Shown one piece after another: positions 1 to 12,574 of a stretch of DNA of 64,000 bases. Each line of letters begins with the position of its first letter. Within the stretch, counting starts at the first letter, position 1. The notes below the pieces were generated by a model, which worked only from the letters and a program-made list of their open reading frames with translations, was not told the origin of the DNA and made no database searches. The stretch is from NCBI GenBank assembly GCA_020726505.1, contig JAHLEZ010000002.1, positions 4,278,001-4,342,000 on the forward strand. The letters run 5' to 3'. This DNA comes from Leptodontidium sp. MPI-SDFR-AT-0119. Its lineage: Eukaryota; Ascomycota; Leotiomycetes; Helotiales; Leptodontidiaceae. The translations under genes and the position numbers were made by a program.

Positions 1-255
1 ATTAGCCTTTGTTGACTTCCCAAAGCGTGGAGTATCGGTCCTGGATTTTGTGGTTTGGTCGATGTTTGAGTTTGCGTTTGCTGTATCTGACGTGCCATCC
101 ATACCCACACTCGTGGCTGTCTGGAACATTCTCGCCACTTTCAAACTTGACCTATTGTACTGCTTCAATTGATCGGAGGACGATGCCGTTTGAGGAGTTT
201 CCACTGGATGTCTTGGAACCTTGTCGGTGACCTTGAAATTTAGCTTGAACGAGTG
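1..255 (-). CDS. Partial internal exon of an unrecognised Ser/Thr/Asn-rich protein, cut by the window edge
   Basis: On the minus strand an 85-codon frame is open from 255 to base 1 with no stop. A TTTTCTAG acceptor (263-256) lies directly before its first codon. The translation is hydrophilic and rich in Ser, Thr, Asn and Gln, including a short stretch of alternating Ala/Asn, as in disordered parts of fungal regulators. Another minus-strand exon may lie near 424-310, after a CTAG acceptor, but I could not join it in frame. No domain can be seen and the family is unknown. The exon call rests only on the open frame and the acceptor. Confidence 0.35.
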
Positions 256-364
256 CTAGAAAACATCCTCTATAGCACAACTTGCCTTCTTCGAATGCCT
301 GAATTAAGAATAGAACTGCAGTGATAATTGGTGTTGTTAGTTCCGAAGAGTAAGACTGGGACAT

Positions 365-1547
365 TTGAGGGAAGTAATACGAGAGTCAACCATTGGGGAA
401 GGAGCGCATCTCGAAAAAGCTCAACTAGGAAGCCAAGGAAGGTCCCGGGCGGAGGAATTGGAGTAAAAGTTAGATGGGTGACACAGATTGAATAATAATA
501 AAAGCTTCTTATATTTGAAAGAAAATGATGCCTGTAGCAATCCGCCTCCAGGAAGTAAAAGGAGATTACATGGCTGATTCAAACAATCACAATCCTCACA
601 AAGTCAAAAACACATCGACCGTTGGACACTTCGATCGCCTCAATGCTGAATCATACTCAATTTTAGAACACTCCCCGCAGAAGACATTCAGAGATATATA
701 GCCAAGCAGAATTTCATATGTGTTTGTCCACCCGCAAGATCCTTGGACTGGGTTCGCATGGCTGATTTGTAGTAGTATAGGTACTCACACATTCTTAGGT
801 CGGCTAATCAAAAGCCGCTGATTGGCTAATCATTTGTTGACTTGCTAGAAGTGTGCAAATATGTACGTTTGCCTGTGCCAGGAATTATTTTTCCTGGCCC
901 TCATATTCACATTTCCCTACCCGAATAATCAAGCGGTTAATCTTACAACAATTATACTGCAGAACTAGAAATATTCCGTTTGTTTCACCGCGTCTGAACA
1001 GGAAGGGGTGCTGGCTTCCCCTGAATCTCGCCTAACAGCGCCCCTAGATCCTCCAATGTTTCAACTTGATAGTTACCACCTGCAAACCTTAAAACCTTCG
1101 TCTCCATGGTGCTCCCATCGCAGCCTTTCTCATTTCGATTCTAGGCCTTTACCTCACATCTAGACTCTTCGAAACTTCTCATCTCGGGATTTGGAGGGAT
1201 CAGCTCATTCAATACGACCAATCACCCCGCATTCCCACTATGACTGTGCGAATTGCTTGGTACTCTCTACCCGGGAAATCCGTATAGCCAAGCCATGATC
1301 TCCCTCATCCATAGGGCAACTCCACTACGCATCTCCGCATAGTTTCGGAACGAAATTGACGCTTACTTACAAACATAGTTTCCTCGAATGACATGGTGGC
1401 GAGATCTCATAAAGGTCCTTCTCCTCCCGCAGTTTTGTTTAGCTTCCTCTCTTCATCCTATCCTTACGGGATTTACTTTCGTTCTTTTCTCAAAACTTTT
1501 AGGGCACGTGTGCTCATTCAGTCCTTACTTCAAAAACACTCGCAGCT
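365..1547. other. Intergenic, no gene seen
   Basis: AT-rich sequence with only short, compositionally poor frames. The last 150 bases before 1548 are CT-rich, as in promoters and leaders of filamentous fungi. Apart from a possible minus-strand exon near 310-424, I see nothing to call. Confidence 0.5.
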
Positions 1548-3601
1548 ATGCGTTTCTCGCTCCTTCCTTCCTTCATTGTGGCTGGTGCCTCTTCTGTTTT
1601 CGCTGATCCAAGCATATCATCCTTCCCAAACTCGCTCACCCTGCCAAGTTCCTTCCAACCTATCATTCCGGCTTACTGGACTGGTCTTCCCCACCATCGT
1701 CGAACGCCTTTCTCTGTCTCTCCAGATGGAAAGTCAGCCTACCTTGCATACCTGGACGCAGCCAAGAAGAATGTTGTGGTTCAGCAAGTCGATACTACGA
1801 CTTTCACTGCCGTCGGTACAGCGGTCACCATTCCTGGATATGAGGCTGCTGGGTTGGTGGCTCAGAATGATGGGTTTGCCTTGATGGCTACTGTTGATGC
1901 GTCTGGAACGACTGATCTCCCAACTAACAACATGCCCATTGTGGCTCTCATCAGATACAAGAATGGAGTACAGGCCTGGAGAACACCGTTGAACGGACCT
2001 GGCATCCACCCTTCAGATGGAGTCAGCATCCCTACCATTTGAAAGTGTAACGATGAAAACTGACTGGAATAGTTGACTGCAACTCCCGATGCCAATGGTG
2101 ATCTGGTATATTCAGCAACGGCTGGACTTTACAGTGCCTATTTCGTCGTGACTGGTAAACGGACCTACAAACCCTATTCACACCATCTGTATCTAACATC
2201 CGCATAGCATACACGGGATGGGCAGCAGGTCACTTTGGAGACTCCATCCAGTACGTCAATGATGCTGGCGCTCTTCAAAATATCCCGTCTGCCAGTACCT
2301 TTGGCTGCTCACACAACACCGGCATTGGAATCGAAGCAGCCGATGCAGCTCCTTTCGCCACCATTTGTGCCGAAGACCAAGGTGCGATCTGGCTGAACAC
2401 CGACACCCAGACTATGGCCGGCGTCAAAATCGCCAACGAGAACACCACCAATGGGGTCAGTGGTGAGCCGATGGGAGGCATGTCCGGCTCCTATTCAAAC
2501 TTGGCTCTCTTTCCATCGAGCACCAACTACGTCTTCGCATGGCAATCTCGTGGAGCTGTGGACTTGACAACCAACACCTGGCTCGGAGCTCCAAACACAC
2601 AGTGCAGCCCACGTTGGTTGAACCACAATGTCGCTATCTCCACCATGTCCAGCAAGAACAAACTTACCGGCGCTGAAGCCTCCTCAACCTTGGGTGCGGA
2701 TGGTGATTCTCAAGTGAATTGGATTACCAAGTCTGAGACTGACGACCATCAAAATGTTCACGTGGCAGCTATCTCATCTGACCTCGCTCTCGTTACATGG
2801 GAAACTCTCACGAACCCAAACTGCCAGCCAGTACCTCTTAGCTGCAGTGGAACATATGCCGGAACCTCATTCCAGGTCATTGACAAGACTGGCGCCAAGG
2901 TCGGTGCCGCTGTGACGGACACCAAAGTCTTCGTCAGCGGAGATATCGCGAACGTTGGCACTGGCAAAGTCTGCTGGCCATACGTAGACATGACCTGGGA
3001 TTTGAGCGCGCCAAAGGATTCCGCAACTCCAGTTACCAAGATGAGCTTTGCGTGCGCAAGCACGGGAGGTGGAAGTGCCGCTGCCCCGGTTGCAAGCTCG
3101 TCAAGTGCAGCTCCCATTGTGAGTGCAACTAAGGAGGCTGTCGCAGACTCCTCTTCGACGGCCCCTATCGCCACCAGTGTCGATGCCACTCCAATTGAGA
3201 CACCAAACCCAAGTCTCGTTCCCATCGAGCCAACCGCTGAGCCTACCGTCTCCGTTCCAGCTGTCTCCGAAACCCCTGTAGCTACTTCATCAGCGGCTGG
3301 CGTCATCAACACCCCCTCGCCTTCAGTTCCAACGACTGAATCTGTCGATTTCATCACTGCGACTTTCTCCTCCGGAAGCGTGCCAACGGAGTTTCCAACC
3401 AATGTCTTCCCAACTGGCTTCCCGACCGATCTGTTCCCTACTGGTTTCTCTACTGCCTTCCCAACTGCCTTCCCAACTAAATCGTGGTCCCGTTACAAGG
3501 GGAACCATGGCCATAAGCACACCACCTTCTCTACCATAGTGAAGGCCGCACCCACCGTGGCACCTTCCGCGGCTGCAGAAGATGTTTCTTGCGAAACCTG
3601 A
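1548..3601 (+). CDS. Large secreted Ser/Thr-rich protein of unknown function
   Basis: Three exons (1548-2021, 2073-2154, 2208-3601) give 649 residues. The introns are 51 and 53 bases, with donors GTCAGC and GTAAAC and TAG acceptors, and phase is kept throughout. Residues 1-19 are a signal peptide ending S-V-F-A. Residues 20 to about 470 form a globular region with scattered Cys. From about residue 475 the chain is Ser/Thr/Pro/Ala-rich, probably O-glycosylated, and includes short repeats of the type FPT-x-x (about 3381-3480). There is no hydrophobic C-terminal tail, so a GPI anchor is unlikely and the protein is probably released or held in the wall. Family not recognised; a cell-surface or extracellular role is inferred. 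Confidence 0.8.
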
Positions 3602-4664
3602 TCGATTGATGACATGTTGGTTTGAAGGGAAGAATGCCGAGGGTTTGTGATTGGCGAAAAACGGTTCTTGTGTGATGTGATGTACATTCTGTTCTACATT
3701 CTGTTCTTGTAAATATATTTTTTGCGCCTTTCTCGTACTCGCGAGCGGGTGATCGACAGATAGTAGCTACCGAGCTAGTTATCTCCGTATGCCATATATG
3801 TATGTTAAGTATGTATGAATGTCATGGCATCTCAAATCCAAGAGCCAAACCAATTGAGTTCAAGGCTCACCGTAAGCGAGTCAACAACAACATTATACGG
3901 GCGATGCGTGACTCGGCCTTGTAAGACCATGGGCTGATCAGATTGAACATTGATGATTAATAATCTTCTAGAAAAGAAAAAGAGCAGCTGTTGGACGTAA
4001 AGATGTATTAGTCAGTCCAAAGACACCACGCTCCCAGTTCAGTCGCTGCCAATGTTCAAGATCCGATCATCCGCTTAAGCGAGGCCGCCGCGGGGTCAAA
4101 TCAGGTGCGCGCTCAAGCAAACCAGCTTTTGGCAGTACGAGGACTAGCTCATCGCTTGGAAATCTCCAGATGATTGGTCAACTCTGGGTGAGAGTGGAAC
4201 AGGGGACCGGCCAAGCGCGGGATGACGAAGAGGAAGACTTGAGACCTCAGATTCTCCGTGTCCGAGGCGAACCACCCCACCTTGCTTTATTTGAGCCCCT
4301 TCCTCCTTTCCCCCCATCTTGGGAATTCTGCGTCTCTAAGTCTCTGTTTCGTCGGCGTCAATTGCGTGGTTTCCGCTCTTCTCCCCCCAGCCATCCCAGG
4401 GCAAAAGGAACGAGATTGGACTTGGGTGGACGAGGCAAGCGGGCAAGCGACCTTAGCGAGATCTGCCCCTATCCTCTCTTCCAAACGTCAACACAGCATA
4501 GCAGCTGTCTGGCAGAAACAATTCGGGTGTGCGTCCTTACGCGCCCTGTGTGCTTCCTTATTGATTACTTCGTCGGCACTATGACTTGTGCTACGCTGTG
4601 TTAACTTGTCCTTCGATCCTCCATAATTTCGCTTCGACAATTCATTACAACGAAGCTCAACAGC
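3602..4664. promoter_or_regulatory. Intergenic; probable promoter and leader of the Zn2Cys6 gene
   Basis: No coding exon is evident. The second half has CT-rich tracts typical of leaders upstream of fungal start codons. No specific binding site can be defended by eye. Confidence 0.35.
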
Positions 4665-7201
4665 ATGACGAGGAAAGCAATGGCTACCCCAGCCAATGCC
4701 AATTCCAATGCCGATGCCGACACTCCAATGTCACCGCCTGCATCAACTCACAAGCCTGAGTCTAAACGTAAACGTATCAGAAGGGCCTGTGATGATTGCA
4801 GAGGGAGAAAGACTAAATGTGATGGAGACCAGCCCTGTGAAGCATGCATCAATTATAATCAAGGTGTGTGGGCAAGTCAACTCTCCAGTTGAGAGCCATA
4901 GCATCCACACGCTGTTGTCTGCTAATGTTGTCTAGAATGTACATACAGCACGGACAAAAAGGCCCGTTACGGTGGCCCCTTGTACGTTGAAGAATTAGAG
5001 AAAAAGATTGAGCGGCTGCAATATGCTTTGGTGCAGTTCGTGCCCGGCATCAACATCAAACGGGTGCTGGCATCGGATCATGCATCGCAAACTTTGCCCA
5101 CTGTCATCGAACCACCAATCGCCAAGCATCGCACGGATCGATCTTTAAGACCCCCATCGAAGGACCAGGAGCTTTTAGACACCATGATCCGGGCAACTGG
5201 CCGCCTCGATATCGACGGCATGGGTCGGTGTGACTACCACGGGGATTTTTCTGGCCTGGCATTCTTGGACAGGATAAGTGATCGCTGTTGTCAGCTACTC
5301 AATCGAGACACGGAAAAGGAGATATCTTCCAAACTGTTCCCACCGAGAGGGTACTCACCATCAAGTGTGGAACCCGAAATACCGCAAGAATCATCAAGGC
5401 ATGTAGATTTACCGCCCAAAACTATCGCTTCCTACCTGACGACAATCGCGATCGGAGACGCATGTAGCCTATTGAGGTTCGTTCACAAACCATCCTTTGA
5501 CAATCGGCTAGACCGAATCTACGAAATAGAGCCGGATCATTACAGTCGAGAAGACAAGGATTTCATGTCTCTTCTGTATGTTACTTTGGCTCTTGGGGAA
5601 CTCTATGCTGGAAAGCCGACTGAAGGGGACGATCCGGCCTCTAGCGACGTCGATAAAGCGAAGGGGTAAGTGTTTCGGCAATACTAGAAGCCAATTAGGA
5701 CAGTGCTAATACATGGCTAGGGCGAGATACTTCCGAGCTGGACAAGTGTTGATTGATGCCATGGATTGCCATGACATTACTTCTCTGCAAACAATTCTCT
5801 GCATGGTCATCTATTTTCAGTCCTTGGGTTTGATGCACTGTTGTTACTCGTATATATCTGTTGCTATAGCATCTGCGTTTCGGATGGGTCTGCATCGGTC
5901 ACTCGTGTTGAGATTCTTCGATCCGATCGAGCAAGAAGTCCGAAAGAGGGTGTTCTGGGTACTGCAGACAATGGATACGTACGTCGCGACGATGTTGGGT
6001 CTCCCAAAGAATATCAGAGCCGAGGACTTTGATCAGGATTTGCCAATAGACATTGATGATGAATTCATTACTGCCGACGGCATCACTCCCATGCCGGAAG
6101 GCCATACGTCGATAATGGCGGTTGCAAACGCGCACACCAAACTACTTCTGATCATGGCAAATGTCGTAGCGCGTATTTACCCCAATCAGAAGCAACTCAG
6201 CCGGGAATGCTCCTCCTATCAGGTTGACTACACGCGCGTGGTGAACGTGGAAGCCGAGCTGGACGATTGGTTCCGGAACGTGGCGGAACCGCCAACCATG
6301 TCTGTTCCTGTGTCACCGAAGGCTCTAGGGTATGTTGTACAGTAGTTCCTGACCTCGTTAGTTTCTTAGTATGTCTGCTAACATCATCCCAGGTTGCAAC
6401 TTCTCTTGCGTCTGGCATACGCTCATGTGCAGATGGTCTTGTATCGCCCATTCATACAGCATCTAGTGAGAGCCCAGCCGAATGATGTTCCAGAGATGAG
6501 ATCCTACGCTTGCGCGTCGGCTTGTGTCACAGCCTCCATGCAAGTCATTTGGATTGTAGAGCAGATGGACACACACGGCTTGCTAATTGGAGCTTATTGG
6601 TTCACCGTTTACATCACTTTCTTTGCCGTCATGTCACTCTGTATGTTCATACTTGGCAATGCAGGTGATCCAACTGCCATGGAGGCCATGACAGCCGCCG
6701 TGAAGGGTCGGCAGATACTTATCAGACTGTCGTCGGAAAGTGCATCCGCTGCGAGATGCGTAGCGTCTCTTGGAGTAAGACCACGCATTCCTAGACTGTA
6801 ACCACGCTAATGCTTAGAAGAACATCTTCGATAAGATCTCGTCAACCCATCTTTCCGGTCTCCCAATGACCACCGGTAATCAAGATTTCAGCCTCTATGT
6901 AGACCCCATGGGAGGTTCCTCGCTTCCGGTAGTTCCCGGGCAGCCACAACTCGGCAGCGAACTAGGCCTTGGGATGAGCATGAATCTTGCCAACCAAACT
7001 CCTACATTTGATCAATTCTCATTCGGAATCATGACAGATCCGCCTGTCTCGCCGTCTCATACGATGATGCCACTGGCAGCGCACAACGGGGGATTTGAAG
7101 GAGAAACCAACTCGTTCCCAGTATTTCCTCCAGCTTGGCTTGACCAGGCTTGGGCTCTTCAGACTCCAACTGCTGGTGGACCACCCCAGACTCAATTCTA
7201 G
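4665..7201 (+). CDS. Zn2Cys6 binuclear-cluster transcription factor
   Basis: Five exons (4665-4863, 4936-5665, 5721-6329, 6393-6774, 6818-7201) encode 767 residues; introns are 72, 55, 63 and 43 bases. The first intron lies inside the zinc cluster. Splicing gives a perfect C-x2-C-x6-C-x5-C-x2-C-x6-C pattern at about residues 43-70, after a basic run (KRKRIRR). A short coiled-coil linker (LYVEELEKKIERLQ) follows, as expected for a dimerising factor that binds paired CGG-type half sites. The middle holds a fungal-specific factor domain with the hallmark RMGLHRSL and a following RKRVFWVLQTMD. The C-terminal 120 residues are Gln/Pro/Gly-rich and may activate transcription. The target pathway cannot be read from sequence; the neighbouring transporter and secreted protein are possible targets but nothing shows it. 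Confidence 0.93.
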
Positions 7202-8794
7202 ACTTTAGCTGTTAGGCCACTACTGAGAGTATGTGCGAGAAGTAGAGTTGTATACTCTTTACTTTTTGGGAGAATTTTATGACCCCCACCGACAAATGCA
7301 ATATTTTGGGGTTTAGCTCCAGTCAGAGCAATACGCGGATTGTGTAGCTTCTCCTGTATGCTGAATGTTGCTTGTTGTATTTCTAGTCATCCACTCTGTG
7401 TGGTACATGTACGAAATCTTCTTGTAGCCTGGCTAGACTAAGTCATGTGCCGATTTCGAATTGAAGCATTGCTAAAAGAACTTCGATGGAAGTTGAAATT
7501 CTATGGAAAACTAGGAGAAAAAGAAAGCAAGATGAAGACGAGAACCTCCAATGATTTTAATCCCTCCGGAATAAATTATTCCAGCACTACACTTAGTCTC
7601 GAGAGCCCCAAGGGTCTAGACCACACCATAACTATCCACTCACCAGTGAGTTACCGCCGATCACAGATCTCAAACAGAGGCACATCCGACAATCCGCAGA
7701 GCCTTGTATGTGGCGTATTCAGCATATGCAGCCAACTCTTCTTCCTAGAATGGAATCTTGCAACTGAGATCGCGATCCTCCATACTTGGCCCATGCAACA
7801 CGGCACCTGTCTTCCGAGATGGCGTGGCTCTGAACACGCAAGCAGAACTGTTTCCCGAAGAAGTAGTTGATCTTGTGCATTCTGGGCCTCTTACGCATAC
7901 TTCCTTCAGCATATCAACTCCAGCATCCCATCCATCTACCGGAATATACACGGGAGCAGCTTCTAGAGGAAGAAAATATCCTGCTTCCTGTCTGATACAC
8001 CAACACACTATTTTATCTCCATTTGAAATTTTCCTTTCTATTTTTCAACTCACTTTCCCCGCTAGTGATATCATCTCATTCTCTTCCCCGAGTTACTTCG
8101 CAGGGGTCCAGATATGTCAATGCCGGAGCTATTTTTGACATGTGTACCTTTCCCTTTTCCACCTTTATCTCTTCAATTTTCCTTCCACAGGGTAACGGGC
8201 AAGCAAACAGGACGTTGAAGTCAACCAACCAGACCGCCTTTCCAGAGTGGAGCCAGAAAATTCCTCGCTTGGTCAATCAATCACATCTCGATTTTGCCTC
8301 CTTTCGAGACCCTGCATCCGAGCGCTACCGACTAAGTCACTTAGCGGCTAATGAGGTATGCATGTCTTTCAACGTTGTTCGGCTAGACGGAAATCAAATA
8401 TGTTTTGTGCCTTGAAAATTTTTATGCATCATAGACCTCTCTTTCTGCTTCTTGGAAAAGAAAGAAATGAATAAATATGTCAGAACGTGTATGAATCCAC
8501 CATTTGGAGAGTGCGTTCTCACACATAACAAACATCAGCGATCGCTACAGACCAGAAGACTTCTTTCCAGCTCTAATTTATGACAGCGTTGTTTGTTCTT
8601 TTTGGAGATAAACTCACAAACAACCCTGCTTCGTTTGCTTCACTAAAGATTCACTTCTCTTCACCGCTTCGCTTCACACTTAGCTTGGCTCCTGTCACGT
8701 TCGAGTTCACCTTACTTATGCACAATCCAAACCCTCCTAAAAGAGTCCTACACAGATCAGCATCCCACAAGCCTTGATATTCTCCTATTCAACT
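7202..8794. other. Intergenic, no intact gene
   Basis: Only short frames are present; those near 7445-8140 overlap on both strands with no splice logic or family resemblance. The stretch before 8795 is CT-rich and probably holds the promoter and leader of the transporter gene. Confidence 0.4.
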
Positions 8795-10546
8795 ATGTGG
8801 AAGTCATCAACGCCACAGCCCTTCACGGGCACCAACAAAGACAGATACCACCTCAACTCTAACGAGGACCTCGAATCCCAACAACCCCCCCCTCCTCGCC
8901 GCGTCACATTCAAAGGAAGCACAACTCACACCAGCACAGAAACAGATCACAGATCCAGAGCAGACGAAGAGAATGGAGACGTTCCATCCACAGCCGACGA
9001 AGAAAGGAGAGGGAGCGGTGTTGATTCAGTGGAGTTGAAGGAGCATGTCAGTGGTTGTAAAAGTGAGAACGTGACGTGGAAGGATCGCCTGCAGTTGTTT
9101 ACGTGGAATTGGTTCACGATGGTTATGGCGACGGGGGGCATTGCGAATGCAATTAATTCTAGTAAGTCCAAGCTTCCCGAAAATAACGACGAAAGAAAAG
9201 ATAAGAGAAGAAAGAAAGATGGAGAAAACACTCCATTCCCATTGACTTCCCTACTTATCTACCGAGAAGTGGTTTTGTCATTGTGAGTGTTCCCAACTAA
9301 CACATGTTTGCAATCTAGTACCATTCAAATTCTACGGTCTAAACACCATCGGCAACATCTTCCTCATCCTAACCATTATTCTCTTCGTAAGCTGCTGCAT
9401 ACTCATCACAATCCGGTTCTGCACGCGCCCAGGCTCATTCAAGCAATCCTTCCTCGAGCCCTCGGAATCGCTCTTCATCCCAGCCAGCGTCGTTAGCTGC
9501 GGAGTGATGCTCATGGCATTCGCGAAGTACGGGGTCCCCAGTAGCGGGAAGTGGCTGCAGACGGGCCTGGAGGTTCTCTTCTGGGTGTATGCTGCAATGG
9601 CATTCCTGTCTTCTTGTGCGATTTATGTTATTCTGTGAGTTCAATTTTTTTTTCTTCGGGATATGTTGGGGCTCAGGGGGACTTAGTTTTGCTTGTGTAC
9701 GTTCATGACTTCGTTTGACTTGATAGGATGTGGTCCGATCCGATCAAAACATCCAGTAACTGACAAGCCTGCTCACGATCCAGTTGGTCAACGCAGCAAT
9801 TCTCCCTCCGAGAAATGACGCCTATATGGGTCTTCCCAGTCTACCCCCTCCTAATCGTCGCCCCTCTCGCCGCATCCCTCATAAACTCCGTGCCAACACC
9901 AACCGACACATTACGGATCTCCTCAAAAACAATCATAGTCGGTGCCATCACTCTCCAAGGAACAGGCTTTCTCGTCTCCGCCCTAATCTACAGCGCCTAC
10001 CTGTACCGACTAATGACGAACGGTCTACCCTCCCCGCGCCAGCTCCCTAGCATGTTCGTCTCCGTCGGCCCAGCAGGTTTCACCGCCACGGGGGTGATTC
10101 AACTCGGCACCCTCGCCTCGAAAGCCATTCCCGTCACGAAAGTAGGCAGTGCTGAGACGATATCTGTCATTGTGCGCGTGCTGGCCTACGCTGTTGGGCT
10201 CGTGATCTGGGGATTTGCGATCTGGTTCTTCGTGCTTAGTGTTTTTGGGCAGTGGAGATTACTCCACCTTCGACGACGACGACGACGAAGCAACTCTGGT
10301 ATTCAGAGCGAGAGCAAGAACACGAGGATTAAATTCGATGTCACGTTCTTTGCGTATGTCTTTCCGAACTCGGCGCTGGTTAGCGCGACGCATATGGTGG
10401 GCCAAGCGTTCGAGAATGATGTTGTGGAGATCCTGGGGACGGTGTTGGGTGTTTCGCTGATTGTGGTCTGGATTGTGGTTTTTGGGAAGATGGTATGGGG
10501 GGTTTGGAGGAGGAGGCTTTTGTGGCCGGCGGAGAAGGAGATTTGA
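8795..10546 (+). CDS. TDT-family transporter (malate/C4-dicarboxylate or sulfite exporter type)
   Basis: Three exons (8795-9161, 9319-9634, 9784-10546) give 481 residues; introns are 157 and 149 bases, long for this window. The start is the first ATG; an earlier in-frame TTG at 8774 is ignored. About 95 hydrophilic residues precede the first membrane segment, which carries the family-like FTWNWFTMVMATGGIA. Roughly ten hydrophobic segments follow, with MTPIWVFPVYPLL after the second intron. A basic loop (LRRRRRRSNS) is coded near 10275. The family includes Mae1-type dicarboxylate carriers and Ssu1-type sulfite pumps and has the SLAC1 anion-channel fold. Substrate is not decidable here; plasma-membrane location is inferred from the family. 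Confidence 0.88.
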
Positions 10547-11657
10547 GACTGATATTGGGGCTGTAAATATGAGTGTGAGTGCGATTGTGAGCGAGTGTGG
10601 TGGCTGGAAAGGGGTCCTCTGAATCGTGGGTTGACGGGTTCTCGAAGAGAGAAAAATTCGGGTCCTGGTAGCGGTAACGATTGAGAGGAAAGGGGTTTGC
10701 AAGAGAACAAATCGATTGTCGCCCCGACGAAAACAGAAGAGGCCAGGATAGGAAGACGTTGGTTTTAGGCTGGAAGAATGGCGCAAAAGTACGAAGAGGA
10801 AAAGGTAGGACTGCACCGTTCCTCTCTTGACAGCGACAGATCTCGCTCCATGGACATTAACTCCTTGAGACCGAAAACTGTCCACCTACAGATGAGGAGA
10901 ATCAGCAAGGAACAAGCAAGCAAAACTTGTAAACCGAAAAGAGCTTTGCAGATGACCGATATATAGAAGTTTGTCTTGGCAAAGTGCCACTAATGTAATG
11001 AAAGAATTATCGCCGGAAGAGTTGGGTGTATATGTTGAAAGCGCAGTACTCTTCATCTCTCTTGCTTAGCTGAGGCTACCCTCTCCAGCTTGCACTTATC
11101 GGTTGGAATGCAAGAAGTGTGGAAAAGTACCGGGGACTTTATGCTATTGGTCCATATGTTTGGGGTTTAAAAAAGAGATTAAGAAAGGCTAGCAAGCAGT
11201 GAAGCCTTGAACCTTGAGCCTTGAACCTTGAGCCTTGAACTGAGCGGGGAACTTCACCACAGGAGCTTCATACACCATCATTGGGCTAGGGATAGTCGTA
11301 GTGGCCCTACGGCGAAGCTCTGGGTGTGAGTGATACTTGCCTACGACAAATTTTAACATACTGTGTAGTATTGAAATGGCAACATACAACAACTCGCCAA
11401 TTCAGTCATCCTGGCAACTCTGTTTGAAATTCCGAGCTCCCATTCACGGAAATCATGATTCACAACCCACGTCGAGTCAACTAACAGAAGAAGAGGATCT
11501 CGTTGTCTATAAACAGTCAGCCCGCTCTCTGCACGTCTGCTTCTTCCATCTTTTCCTTACAGCAAAAGCACAACATATTATTTCTTAATCTCTCTGAGTA
11601 TTCTCACATCGAGCTAAATTTCAGCTGAAAGAAAATTACACATACCTACCTTTCAAC
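10547..11657. other. Intergenic with a short 14-bp tandem repeat
   Basis: No coding exon is supported. A 14-bp unit, CCTTGAACCTTGAG, is repeated about 2.6 times at 11205-11240. The rest is ordinary intergenic sequence, probably including the promoter of the small secreted protein at 11658. Confidence 0.45.
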
Positions 11658-12574
11658 ATGCAGCCTTACAATCTCATCACTCTTGCTCTTACACTCTTCG
11701 TCACAGATGTCTTCGCAATCTCAAGCCGCGGGTATTCCTGAAGGCTATATAGTCGGTCAACTCCGGGTTACTGGTGAGGTAAATGGCGTCGCTGTTAATC
11801 ATACTGGTACTGTTCAGGTAAGAATATCTCCCTGCCCCCAGGGCTTTGGGATCTGAATCGCTTGGTATTCAAGACGTGTCAGGAGCTCCAGAGTTTATGA
11901 TATGCTGTGCTCCGATAGCCGACTAGAACTTTGGAGTTCACCGGACCAGACCAGTGTTGACACAGCCCCTAGGAGATATTCGAACAGCTCGAAACAGAAG
12001 ATAACAGCTTTAAGCTCTCAGACTTAGCCGCTCCTGGTCGTCAAAATACTGGTATCCACCTGAGTAAGGTACGTGATATCAATCCCACAATTTTTATCCA
12101 TATCTTGAGATGTGGAAAGGAAAGCCGACTGACTAGCTTATCCTCAGCGTGAGATGACAGACGTCAAGTGCCTCCCCGTCCCTGGGCAGAAGTGGAACGG
12201 AGCCGACGTCTCGGCTATAGATGACGGCATCTACTTCCTCAAGAATCGAGGCTTGACTTGTAATGTCGGGCCTCATAGTTGTGTGCGAGTCAGCTGTTCG
12301 TGGGATGGTGGGATCTATGTTTGCAACAATGTAAGTTGGAGCGTCGGCGCACTTGTCTTTCAGAGCATGTTGATGTGGATTAAAATTTGCTGTGCTGATG
12401 ACTCGACAGGGCGATAATGAGATCCGTCCATCGTGTAGTGACGTTGGGATCTATGCCCAGGCGCTGGTTAATAATTGTCGCTACAAAACGGGATTCTTAC
12501 GCCATGATGGTGTTGGTGGACAGGTATGGGATAACGAGAACTGGAATGTTGTCGTTCGTAAGGATGGCTGTTAG
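11658..12574 (+). CDS. Small secreted Cys-containing protein, apparently frameshifted after the signal peptide
   Basis: An ATG at 11658 opens a signal peptide (MQPYNLITLALTLFVTDVFA), but that frame stops about seven codons later. The mature part is in the +1 frame from about 11707 and splices cleanly: exon to 11817, then 11973-12068, 12148-12330 and 12410-12574, with all junctions in phase. The mature region is about 180 residues. Conserved-looking features are CSWDGGIYVCNN and a terminal GQVWDNENWNVVVRKDGC, which resemble a common family of small fungal secreted proteins. The first exon from 11658 is one base out of phase with the rest, so either a single-base indel lies between about 11700 and 11740 or the assembly has an error. 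Function unknown; an effector-like role would be speculation. Confidence 0.6.

Noticed and set aside
2758..3402. 214-codon minus-strand frame antisense to the secreted protein
   Set aside because: Mirror of the Ser/Thr/Ala-rich tail on the other strand, where splicing and a signal peptide support the plus gene.
10259..10885. 208-codon minus-strand frame overlapping the TDT transporter end
   Set aside because: Overlaps a membrane-protein exon with a clear family match and has no motif of its own.
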